Source: an uncultured Sulfitobacter sp. | GTDB taxonomy: Bacteria > Pseudomonadota > Alphaproteobacteria > Rhodobacterales > Rhodobacteraceae | NCBI GenBank assembly: GCA_947492925.1 | Contig: CANLOQ010000011.1 | Coordinates: 1 to 58,662 of the forward strand | Direction of reading: 5' to 3' | DNA length: 58,662 nt | Shown: positions 7,604 through 14,823 of the stretch, in pieces | Numbering within the stretch: position 1 is the stretch's first letter | Layout of the letters: every line of letters begins with the position of its first letter | Position numbers and translations under genes: made by a program | The notes under the pieces: model-generated | Databases searched by the model: none | What the model was told of the DNA's origin: nothing | Seen by the model: only the letters and a program-made list of their open reading frames with translations

Positions 7604-7625
7604 GGGCGGGCACACCGGCCCGCCC
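7604..7625. terminator. GC-rich hairpin between convergent cobB and copper chaperone gene
   Basis: GGGCGGGC, 6-base loop, GCCCGCCC: a perfect 8-bp stem starting just after the cobB stop. A run of only four T follows some bases later, so termination is likely but not textbook; it may serve both strands. Confidence 0.6.
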
Positions 7626-7636
7626 TAAAGTGCTTT

Positions 7637-8146
7637 TCAGCCGTCCTCGCCGTGCTTCATCGTGCCGTGATCCATTGATCCGTGGTCTTTCCCCTCGTGA
7701 TTGGGCTTGCGCTTCAGATCGACGGGGATGGTCACCTGCATCTCACCCGCCTTCTCAAAGGTCAGGGTAACGGTTATCTCCTTGCCCTGAACAAGCGGCT
7801 GCTTCAGTCCCATGAACATGACGTGATCCCCACCGCGCTCCAGCGCGTGCTTTCCGGCCGCCGGCACGGCAAACCCGTCCTCGACCTCGCGCATTTTCAT
7901 CACGCCGTTGGCATCCTCAATGTGGGTGTGCAGTTCCACCCGCTCCGCCACATCCGAACGCGCGGCGATCAACCGGTCATCCGTATCACCGTGGTTCATC
8001 AACATCATAAATGCCGCACCGGTCACGGAATTGGGCGTGGAACTGCGCACATAGGCATCCCTGACCATTATGTCGCCCGCAAAAAGAGGGCCAGCGCCCA
8101 GCATGACAGCCGTTGCGGCCGCCGCGAAAAAAGTCATCGGTTTCAT
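7637..8146 (-). CDS. periplasmic copper chaperone PCu(A)C
   Basis: 169 residues with a cleavable signal peptide (FFAAAATAVMLGAGPLFAG, about 1-24). The copper-binding pattern of the family is present: ELHTHIEDANGVMKM, then GGDHVMFMGLKQPL. A His/Met-rich tail follows (HGSMDHGTMKHG), which can bind additional copper. PCu(A)C proteins deliver copper to the CuA centre of cytochrome oxidase together with Sco. The gene lies downstream of the small Cys-containing gene at 8190-8534, which is probably co-transcribed (43-base gap). Confidence 0.92.
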   Translation of the reverse strand: MKPMTFFAAAATAVMLGAGPLFAGDIMVRDAYVRSSTPNSVTGAAFMMLMNHGDTDDRLIAARSDVAERVELHTHIEDANGVMKMREVEDGFAVPAAGKHALERGGDHVMFMGLKQPLVQGKEITVTLTFEKAGEMQVTIPVDLKRKPNHEGKDHGSMDHGTMKHGEDG

Positions 8147-8189
8147 ATCTTTATCCTGATTTGGTCTGTCTTCAGTCTGTGTTGAAAGA

Positions 8190-8534
8190 TCAGATCAGGA
8201 CGGGGGGCGCGCGGCTGTGATTGGCGCGATCCACGGGCAGAACATGCACAGACGTGTGCCAGCCCCGGCTCAGGTACGTTGCCCGCAGGGTGCTTGGGGC
8301 CACAAGACGTGGCGGCGCAGTGCCCGCGATGTCGGCCAATGCGCAGTCAGGACAGAAATGCGGTGCAACCGTGGGTGCCCCCGATGCATCCACATAAATG
8401 ATCTGTGTCTGCGTGCCCGAACAAATGACAAAATGTCCCGTCGCTTCCGACGCGCCGCGCAGGGCCGCCATCGACTGACTGGTCATCAGCAACAGCGCCA
8501 CAAGCGTCAGGGATATCAGTCTACGCAATGCCAT
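8190..8534 (-). CDS. small exported Cys-containing protein, DUF2946-like
   Basis: About 114 residues starting MALRRLISLTLVALLLM, an N-terminal hydrophobic helix that is probably a signal or anchor. Cysteines occur in VICSGT and HFCPDCALAD, the latter a CxxC likely in the periplasm. The pattern resembles DUF2946/DUF2946-like proteins, which often sit beside copper chaperones. Here it is directly upstream of PCu(A)C on the same strand, which suggests a copper-related role, but that is inference. An alternative start two codons upstream exists. Confidence 0.6.
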   Translation of the reverse strand: MALRRLISLTLVALLLMTSQSMAALRGASEATGHFVICSGTQTQIIYVDASGAPTVAPHFCPDCALADIAGTAPPRLVAPSTLRATYLSRGWHTSVHVLPVDRANHSRAPPVLI

Positions 8535-8584
8535 AGGCAACGGTTACGTCACAATTCCATCGGGGGCGAGGGGCAATAACGACG

Positions 8585-8614
8585 CAACCCCGGACGCGGG
8601 CGCATCCGGGGTTG
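8585..8614 (-). terminator. strong hairpin downstream of rpmB
   Basis: CAACCCCGGA, 10-base loop, TCCGGGGTTG: perfect 10-bp stem 29 bases after the rpmB stop. There is no long T-run on the minus strand, but the strength and placement fit the end of the rpmB transcript. Confidence 0.65.
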
Positions 8615-8642
8615 TCAGTCTTGTCGTCTTGCCAGTGTTGGC

Positions 8643-8942
8643 TCAGGTTAGGGCATCCGCCGTGGCCGAAGACTTGGCAATCGCCTTCTTGATCTTCAGC
8701 GCGTTGGCCGACAGGTCCGTGTCCTTGGCTTTCGCCAGAAACTTGTCCAGACCACCGCGGTGATCAACAGACCGCAGCGCATGCGCCGAGATGCGCAGCT
8801 TGAACGACCGACCCAGCGCTTCGGACTGCAGCGTGGTGTCGTTCAGGTTTGGCAGAAAGCGGCGACGCGTCTTGTTGTTCGCGTGGCTTACGTTGTTGCC
8901 CGTCATCGGGCCTTTTCCGGTCAGTTCGCAGACGCGTGACAT
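8643..8942 (-). CDS. rpmB: 50S ribosomal protein L28
   Basis: 99 residues, the longer alphaproteobacterial form. The diagnostic start [20 protein letters not shown] and the basic [10 protein letters not shown] identify L28 directly; the C-terminal helix region [17 protein letters not shown] follows. An AAAAGGA ribosome site precedes the ATG. It is a monocistronic gene: neighbours are convergent or divergent, and a strong hairpin follows. No oddities. Confidence 0.97.
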   Translation of the reverse strand: MSRVCELTGKGPMTGNNVSHANNKTRRRFLPNLNDTTLQSEALGRSFKLRISAHALRSVDHRGGLDKFLAKAKDTDLSANALKIKKAIAKSSATADALT

Positions 8943-9185
8943 GGTTTCATCCTTTTGCTTTAGTGGTGTGGCAACGTGACCCGCCGCGACACATAAAAGA
9001 GGCCGCGCAATGCGACCCCGGAAACTTGTCCGCTGGCTTTAGTTGGAATCGCGCGAAGGGTCAAGCGGTAGTGGCCCCGAACCGGCCAAACCCTGTTTCT
9101 GCCACTGCTGGCACCTTACCCTCACATCGGCATTGCCCCTGCCTCCGGGCGTTCTGGCACAAACAAAACACCTGCATCAGAGCAA

Positions 9186-9213
9186 TTGACAGAAAGGTTA
9201 GCAAACGCTAACC
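9186..9213 (+). promoter_or_regulatory. promoter element and operator of the TetR gene
   Basis: A TTGACA -35 box at 9186-9191 is followed by the perfect inverted repeat GGTTAGC-AAAC-GCTAACC at 9196-9213, which fills the spacer and -10 region, directly before the TetR start. The same half-sites recur at 9834-9851 in front of the next gene, so this is very likely the operator of the TetR protein (autoregulation). Confidence 0.75.
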
Positions 9214-9221
9214 ATGAAAAT

Positions 9222-9818
9222 ATGACAGACTTACCGCCTTTCCTCCACCCCGACGATGCGCCCGGCAAGACACTGATCCTGCGCGAAGCTCTGCGCCTGT
9301 TTGCACGCGATGGCCTGTCCGCCACCTCAATTCGCGACATCGCGCAGGCGACCGGGCTCAGCAATCCCGCATTATACAAACACTTTAGAACAAAAGACGC
9401 GCTTGCACTGGTTCTTTTCGAACGGCTCTACGGTGCCCACCTCCTCCAACTGACCAAGGCAACCGCCCGATGCCCGGAATTCCCCGGTAAATTCAGCGCT
9501 TTCATCGAAACCCGCCTAAGCGCCTTTGACAGCCACCCAGACGCGGCGCTTTTTATGACCGATACCTTTGTCACCCTGTGGCCGCAGATGCCCGCACAGA
9601 TGAAAACCCGCACAATCCTGTCACTGCTGCGCGACATCGTCGGGCTTGGCCGTACCGAAGGCCACGTAGACACCACAACTGACGCGGCCCTGCAAATGTC
9701 GCTGGTTGTCGGATCGTTGGATCATCTCACAAGACAGATTGCCTTTGGCACCCTGCCCGGCCCTGCCACCGCACATCTCAAAGACATCGAACAGCTTTTG
9801 CGCAAAGCACTCACTTAA
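9222..9818 (+). CDS. TetR/AcrR-family repressor
   Basis: 198 residues. The helix-turn-helix is at about 20-65 (ALRLFARDGLSATSIRDIA, then GLSNPALYKHFRTKDAL), followed by a helical ligand-binding domain. The ATG at 9222 is chosen because it follows the operator and matches the usual N-terminal length; a TTG at 9186 lies inside the promoter. Since the operator nearly touches the start, the transcript may be leaderless or have a very short leader. A matched operator precedes the downstream membrane protein gene, its probable target. The effector is unknown. Confidence 0.92.
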   Translation: MTDLPPFLHPDDAPGKTLILREALRLFARDGLSATSIRDIAQATGLSNPALYKHFRTKDALALVLFERLYGAHLLQLTKATARCPEFPGKFSAFIETRLSAFDSHPDAALFMTDTFVTLWPQMPAQMKTRTILSLLRDIVGLGRTEGHVDTTTDAALQMSLVVGSLDHLTRQIAFGTLPGPATAHLKDIEQLLRKALT

Positions 9819-9833
9819 AAAATTTTCCCCAAA

Positions 9834-9851
9834 GGTTAGCGATTGCTAACT
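9834..9851 (+). promoter_or_regulatory. second TetR operator, in front of the membrane protein gene
   Basis: GGTTAGC-GATT-GCTAACT: the same GTTAGC-N4-GCTAAC half-sites and spacing as the operator before the TetR gene, here 26 bases before the ATG of the 225-residue membrane protein. It suggests that the TetR protein represses both genes. Confidence 0.75.
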
Positions 9852-9877
9852 ACCACAATTCACATAAAGGACATCCC

Positions 9878-10555
9878 ATGCAAGCCATCAACCACATCGC
9901 AACAGCGCTGATCCTGAAAAAGAAGTTTCCCTCCGCCCCGCTCCTCGGCCTGATCATCGCCACCGAAGCAACAGAGTTACTCTGGGTTGGCCTCAACCTT
10001 GTGGGTCTGGAAAGAACGATTTTGGCACAGGATTTCAGCTCGGTCTCGGATGTGCATCTGGTGCATATGCCGTTTTCCCATTCCATCGTTATGCCGATCC
10101 TGCTGGCACTTTTCGTCGGTGCTGTCATCCGCTGGTACGGGGGCCGAACCGCAGCCCTGGTTGCCGTTGCGATGGCGCTGGCCGTGGTCTCGCACATCCT
10201 GCTGGATCTGGTCGTTCACGCCCCCGACATCCCCCTCGCGCCCCTTCTGGACGACCCCAAGTTCGGCACCGGGCTTTACGCGGGCCTGCCGCTTTTGTCG
10301 CTCGCGCTTGAAACCGCGTGGGGTCTCTACTGCTGGTATGTGTTTCGGGGCAGCTGGAAACTGTTTGGCCTGATCGTGCTGCTCAACGCCGGTGCCATCC
10401 CCTTTTACTCTGCCACCCTCAACACGGGCGAAGCTGCTCTGGGCGGTCAGCCGACAGCCTTTGTCCTCATGGTGCTTGCGCAGATCGTGATCAGTTCCCT
10501 GCTGGTCTGGCTTCTTGCACGCAACACAACCGCGCCAAGTCAGACCGCCCCCTGA
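9878..10555 (+). CDS. polytopic membrane protein with metal-hydrolase-like histidines
   Basis: 225 residues with about six hydrophobic segments. Conserved-looking His residues sit at helix ends: NHIATALIL near residue 6, MPFSHSIVMP near 68 and VSHILLDLVVH near 110. This resembles the membrane-bound metal-dependent hydrolase group (YdjM/DUF457-like), although the identity is by pattern only. An AAAGGA site precedes the ATG. A TetR operator sits 26 bases upstream, so expression is probably induced by the signal of the adjacent TetR protein. A membrane-lipid or small-molecule modifying role is conceivable; no substrate can be named. Confidence 0.7.
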   Translation: MQAINHIATALILKKKFPSAPLLGLIIATEATELLWVGLNLVGLERTILAQDFSSVSDVHLVHMPFSHSIVMPILLALFVGAVIRWYGGRTAALVAVAMALAVVSHILLDLVVHAPDIPLAPLLDDPKFGTGLYAGLPLLSLALETAWGLYCWYVFRGSWKLFGLIVLLNAGAIPFYSATLNTGEAALGGQPTAFVLMVLAQIVISSLLVWLLARNTTAPSQTAP

Positions 10556-10570
10556 TCTGGCGCGGCCCAT

Positions 10571-12073
10571 TTACATCTCGGGCTGCGTGTCCAAAGGCGC
10601 GTCGATCATTCCGCAAACGAATGCCCGGTAGTTCGCCACATAGGCCGCCCGTGTATACCGCTCCAACCCATGCCCGGTGCCCGCCTGATAGTGCGCTGGA
10701 TCTTCCAGCACACGCCGCAGGGCAACGGCAATCGCCGCCACATCCCCGCGCGGCACCAGTTCACCATTGTGCCCGGACTTGATCATCTGGCGCGGCCCGT
10801 AGTTCACATCGTAGGACACCACCGGGCAACCGTTTGCCAGCGCCTCAAGGATCGAAAGGCCAAATCCTTCCGTCGTGGTCGGATAGACCGATGCAATCGC
10901 CCCCTGAAACACCCCCACCGGATCTGTGGTATAGCCCTCCAACCGGACACGCGCACCACAGCCAAGCTCCACAATCAAATCCTCCAGCGCCGCCTGCCCG
11001 GTGCCCACTCCGTAGATCAGGTAATCGACCTGCGGAAAATCATGCATCAGGCTGGCAAAGGCCCGGATGCATTCGTCAATCGGCTTACCCACCAGATCAA
11101 GCCGCGACACGGTCACAAGGTGTTGCCGCGCACCCCCCGCTGCATCTGCACCCACACCCTCGCAGAAATGCGGGATCACATGCAGCGGGGCTGCCGGGGT
11201 CACATCCGCTTCAATCTGGCGCTTGTGTACCTGCGTTGAGGTAATGATCGCCTCCCCTTTGAAGTTCTCCAACAGGAATTTGGACCGCGGCACAATCTGC
11301 CCATCCGGCCCGCGATGATCCGCGTGCAGGAAAAGCGCCCGCCGCGCACGCGTTACCGGCGACAGATAGGCCGAGGTGATCCCGTCAAAAAACACGACCG
11401 AGCGGCCCCATTCGATCATCTGAAACAGGTTCTGGCCGTGAATACGCGGCATACGGCAAATCGTATCGGTGATCAGGTTCCGACCGATGACAAATGCGCG
11501 TCCCTGTGTCTTGGTCCAGCGCAGGGGCAGCGCATCCACATAATCCGTCGTCTCTGTGGTGCCATCGGCGTTGCGCTGGACCATCTGTTCAAGCACCCCG
11601 TCAATCAGCGTGTACTCCCGCGCGGTCTCTTCTTGCGGCAGTATTCTCTTGGTCACCCTGCCGATGGCCGTCTGCTTGGTCCGGTCCTGCATGACCGGCA
11701 CCCCGGCCTGCAGATAAACCTCTTTGTTGCCGTCCCGCTCCCGCTGGTCGTAGACGGGAAAACCGTCAAAAGGTTGCACACCGTGCCTGTCCGCGACGGC
11801 CCTGCACATCTGCGGCAGGGTCCGCATCTCAACCCTCAGTGCAACCACACCGCTGGCCTGCAGAGCGGCAAAGTTGATCCTCTGGTTCACGCTGTGATCA
11901 AGGTTCAGCAGAATCGGCTGGCATTCTGCCATTTCCGCCAGCGCGTTCATCCGGTGATAGACGGCCTTGATCTTGCCGCCACCACCCAGACCGACACGTT
12001 CAAAGACGCTGATAACCTGCGTCATGCCCTGCGCCATCGGCTCACAGCCCTCGCGCGGCAAAACCCGGGTCAC
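10571..12073 (-). CDS. glycosyltransferase, GT4 type (TagE/GtfA-like)
   Basis: 500 residues from the GTG at 12073, which overlaps the stop of the upstream transferase as GTGA; MAQGM at 12037 is an alternative start. The C-terminal GT-B half carries VTVSRLDLVGKPIDECI, VRLEGYTTDPVGVFQGA and the donor-site TTTEGFGLSILEALANGCPV with its EX7E-type glutamates. The long N-terminal half resembles poly(glycerol-phosphate) glucosyltransferases such as TagE. It forms a two-gene unit with the rhamnosyltransferase-like protein. Probably cytoplasmic and acting on surface glycan or lipid; donor and acceptor are unknown. Confidence 0.85.
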   Translation of the reverse strand: MTRVLPREGCEPMAQGMTQVISVFERVGLGGGGKIKAVYHRMNALAEMAECQPILLNLDHSVNQRINFAALQASGVVALRVEMRTLPQMCRAVADRHGVQPFDGFPVYDQRERDGNKEVYLQAGVPVMQDRTKQTAIGRVTKRILPQEETAREYTLIDGVLEQMVQRNADGTTETTDYVDALPLRWTKTQGRAFVIGRNLITDTICRMPRIHGQNLFQMIEWGRSVVFFDGITSAYLSPVTRARRALFLHADHRGPDGQIVPRSKFLLENFKGEAIITSTQVHKRQIEADVTPAAPLHVIPHFCEGVGADAAGGARQHLVTVSRLDLVGKPIDECIRAFASLMHDFPQVDYLIYGVGTGQAALEDLIVELGCGARVRLEGYTTDPVGVFQGAIASVYPTTTEGFGLSILEALANGCPVVSYDVNYGPRQMIKSGHNGELVPRGDVAAIAVALRRVLEDPAHYQAGTGHGLERYTRAAYVANYRAFVCGMIDAPLDTQPEM

Positions 12074-12978
12074 GGCAGGGCAACAACATCCGCCTCCGCT
12101 CCCAACGCCGCCGCCGCCCCGATCTTCTGGACAAGCGCGTCATAGCGCCCGCCATCGGCCCCCAGAAACGGGAACCACTTGGACAGAACCGTTTCAGTCT
12201 CATCCCGCTGGGCGGGCACGTGGCTGTTGCGGACATGTGGCATGGCCATGCTGATCGGCTCTGAATCGTGCCCGTCAATCTTGATCGAAATAAATCCCAT
12301 GCCCGAATTATCCACGATGGCCGAAAACCGCTTGTGCAGCGCGTTGTGTCCGAAGGAAAAGATCGTCCGCTCGCCATGCACCCGAATGGCAGTACCCATA
12401 CTGTTGAACGGCAGGTGCGCCTGATAAATCCGCATCCCGCCATCGGTGGCATAATGCGTCACCACCAAGCCGTTTGACCGCGAATAGCTGATCGGCATCC
12501 GGTCGCCCAGCCGCGTCATGAACCCGCGCAGTTCCTGCACGTAATCCACCGAAAGGCAATCATCATCGTCGATGCGAAAATTCACCAGAGGCCGTCCTGC
12601 CAGCGCGTTCAGCTCTGACAGACGTGGCCAAAGCGCCGCATGCACCGTGGTTTCGGAAGACACCAGCAATTCCAGATGGGGCGCAGCGGCACATATCTCG
12701 CGCAGACGGGCAAGATAGGGGGCAGGCATGATGTCAGACGTGAGGATCAAACAGATGAAATTCTTGTCGGTCTGTGCATCCAGCGACGGCAGCAGAAAAT
12801 TCTCGAACAGATAGAAACGCAGCGCCATCCGGTCCGGGGCATAAAGCGTCTGCGCATTGCGGGCCCGCAACTGCGCGATATCTTCGGGCGTCTGCGCGGC
12901 ACGCGAGCTGCGCCAATCGCCCTTGCCACAAAAGGAAAACCTGCAGATGCCAATCGCCGGCTCCAGCAAATATGCCAT
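12070..12978 (-). CDS. putative rhamnosyltransferase family protein
   Basis: 302 residues from the ATG at 12978 (the open frame extends further but without conserved sequence). It matches the 'putative rhamnosyl transferase' family: GICRFSFCGKGDW at the start, RFYLFENFLLPSLDAQTDK, LVSSETTVHA, and the acidic NFRIDDDDCLSVDYV that replaces the DxD of GT-A enzymes. Its end overlaps the GT4 gene by four bases, so the two act in one pathway, presumably decorating an extracellular or surface glycan. The phosphatidylcholine synthase gene is divergent. Confidence 0.85.
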   Translation of the reverse strand: MAYLLEPAIGICRFSFCGKGDWRSSRAAQTPEDIAQLRARNAQTLYAPDRMALRFYLFENFLLPSLDAQTDKNFICLILTSDIMPAPYLARLREICAAAPHLELLVSSETTVHAALWPRLSELNALAGRPLVNFRIDDDDCLSVDYVQELRGFMTRLGDRMPISYSRSNGLVVTHYATDGGMRIYQAHLPFNSMGTAIRVHGERTIFSFGHNALHKRFSAIVDNSGMGFISIKIDGHDSEPISMAMPHVRNSHVPAQRDETETVLSKWFPFLGADGGRYDALVQKIGAAAALGAEADVVALP

Positions 12979-13154
12979 ATCGTTCTGCCTTTTTCCCACG
13001 CCGCACACCGGAACAGGCGCAGTGTTCCCCGCAATCGGCGGCTTGTCCAGAATGAACTGGCCACCGGCCAGTGCATGTTTCCAAAGCACTGCAAACCTGC
13101 CCGAATTTCGCCTTTCCTCTTCCCTCCCTGCCGCATATTTGCGACACCCGTGCC

Positions 13155-13841
13155 ATGACCATCCAATTGCGCGCCCTTCTCGTTCACCTTTTCACGGCCA
13201 CGGGCGCAGTGTTTGCCATGCTGGCGATGCTAGCCGCGGCAGATGCTAAATGGGACTTGATGTTCCTTTGGCTGGTTGTGGCCTTCTTTGTTGACGGCAT
13301 CGACGGCCCGCTGGCGCGAAAATACGACGTCAAAACCAACGCGCCCGAGTTTGATGGCGTGCTGCTGGACCTGATCATCGACTATCTGACCTATGTGTTC
13401 ATACCCGCTTTTGCGTTGTTTAAATCCGGTCTCATGGACGGCTGGTCCGGCTGGGTCATGATCATCATTGTGACCTTTGCTTCCGCCATGTATTTCGCAG
13501 ACACCCGCATGAAAACAAAGGATAACTCCTTTTCCGGCTTTCCGGGATGTTTCAACATGCTGGTGCTGGTGCTCTTTGCCCTGTCGCCTGCATGGTGGAT
13601 TTGCCTGATCGTGGTGACGCTTTTGTCGGTCTCGATGTTCCTGCCGATCAAATTCGTCCATCCTGTGCGCACCGAACGCTGGCGTCTGATCACCCTGCCC
13701 GTGGCGCTCGCGTGGGTCGGCTTTGCGGGCTGGGCCGCATGGGTCGACTTCCACCCCGAAAGCTGGGCCCACTGGGGTCTCGTGCTCACATCGGTGTACC
13801 TGTGTCTGGCCGGTGCCGCCCAGCAACTGACAGAACGCTGA
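13155..13841 (+). CDS. pcs: phosphatidylcholine synthase
   Basis: 228 residues, with about eight transmembrane segments. The CDP-alcohol phosphotransferase motif is complete and in the Pcs form: DGIDGPLARKYDV, then FDGVLLDLIIDYLTYV (DGx2ARx8Gx3Dx3D type). Pcs condenses CDP-diacylglycerol with choline to make phosphatidylcholine in the inner membrane, a pathway found in alphaproteobacteria such as Rhizobium and Rhodobacteraceae. The ATG at 13155 gives the family's usual N-terminus (MTIQLRALLVHLFTATGAV). It is a single gene, convergent with ogt. Confidence 0.95.
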   Translation: MTIQLRALLVHLFTATGAVFAMLAMLAAADAKWDLMFLWLVVAFFVDGIDGPLARKYDVKTNAPEFDGVLLDLIIDYLTYVFIPAFALFKSGLMDGWSGWVMIIIVTFASAMYFADTRMKTKDNSFSGFPGCFNMLVLVLFALSPAWWICLIVVTLLSVSMFLPIKFVHPVRTERWRLITLPVALAWVGFAGWAAWVDFHPESWAHWGLVLTSVYLCLAGAAQQLTER

Positions 13842-13948
13842 ACACAAGCGACACAACCGCAAACAACCGCCCCCCGCCGCGCTTCATCTTTCCCCTACAC
13901 CTCACGCGCAACGGACCCCGCGCGCACAAAGCCGTCGACGGCTCACCG

Positions 13949-14404
13949 TCAGATCAACAGCCCCGCCGCCCCCTCGTGCCGCAGCAAGGCCACCTTCGTC
14001 TCCACCCCACCAGCGCCAGAGAACCCGGTCAGCCCCCTGGCACCCAGCACCCTGTGGCACGGTATGATCACCGGGATCGGGTTGCCGCCACAGGCCTGCC
14101 CCACGGCCTGTGCGGGCACCGCCAGCTTTTTGGCGATGTCGCCGTAGGTGCAGGTATCGCCAAAAGCAATCGCCGACATGACCGCACAGACATCGCGCTG
14201 AAACTGCGATCCCTTCACGCGCAAGGGCAGATCAAACTCTTCCAGATGCCCCGCGTCATAGGCCTCAAGCTGTGCTGCCGCCCGGTCCAGCAAGGCCGAC
14301 GCGTGCTGGACTTTGGCCCATCCCCAGTCCAGCGCCGTGATGGCCCCGTCCTCTTCGGTCAGGGTCAGATCCCCGAACTGCGTATGCACAGAGCGTTTCT
14401 TCAT
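13949..14404 (-). CDS. ogt: methylated-DNA--protein-cysteine methyltransferase
   Basis: 151 residues. The active-site motif IPCHRVLG holds the methyl-accepting Cys116; the DNA-binding part GDTCTYGDIAKKLAVPAQAV precedes it, and GLTGFSGAGGVETK follows. The enzyme repairs O6-alkylguanine in a suicidal reaction. There is no Ada-type regulatory domain, so this is the Ogt type. The ATG at 14404 removes a basic upstream extension that does not look conserved. A 14-bp palindrome (AGCCGTC/GACGGCT, 13930-13943) lies just beyond the stop and may help termination between convergent genes. Confidence 0.93.
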   Translation of the reverse strand: MKKRSVHTQFGDLTLTEEDGAITALDWGWAKVQHASALLDRAAAQLEAYDAGHLEEFDLPLRVKGSQFQRDVCAVMSAIAFGDTCTYGDIAKKLAVPAQAVGQACGGNPIPVIIPCHRVLGARGLTGFSGAGGVETKVALLRHEGAAGLLI

Positions 14405-14580
14405 GACCGCAGACTGCCTGTATCGCGCCGGTGCCTCAATCCGTTTCTTGCGCCAGAGATGAACCAGAGCGCTGCTCTCGCGTGCCACACACCGCCGCCC
14501 GTAAGGTGCAGATCCTCTGCACCCCCCGCCGCAAATCCGTTAACCTATTGTTAACGCGAATGTTTCGCGCGCGAAACAAA

Positions 14581-14823
14581 TCACGGCAGCCCCAGCCGGA
14601 TCGGCCCCCGCGCCGCAACCGCATCCACCGGCTGCCCGCGCTGCGTCACCGTAATCTCGCCCCGCGCCGCCATGTCCGCCGCCGCCGCGCGCACCGCGGG
14701 CATCAGGTCGCGCCAGTCATCGCTGAGGGCCCGCGCCACTTCCGAGGGGCAGATCGTCTTGCCCGCCCCCCGTGCTGTTACCTGCCGCGTGATCTCCGCT
14801 TCAAGCGCTTTCGCTGACGGCAT
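14581..14823 (-). CDS. DUF3253 family protein
   Basis: 80 residues starting MPSAKALEAEI. The family pattern is visible: ICPSEVARALSDDWRDLMP, VRAAAADMAARGEI, TVTQRGQPVD and the end ARGPIRLGLP, a small winged-helix-like protein of unknown function. The start lies inside the end of ileS (23-base overlap in another frame), so it is probably translated from the ileS message. Confidence 0.85.
   Translation of the reverse strand: MPSAKALEAEITRQVTARGAGKTICPSEVARALSDDWRDLMPAVRAAAADMAARGEITVTQRGQPVDAVAARGPIRLGLP

Noticed and set aside
13930-13943. 14-bp palindrome AGCCGTC/GACGGCT between pcs and ogt
   Set aside because: Short and without a second copy; compatible with a weak terminator or chance in GC-rich DNA.
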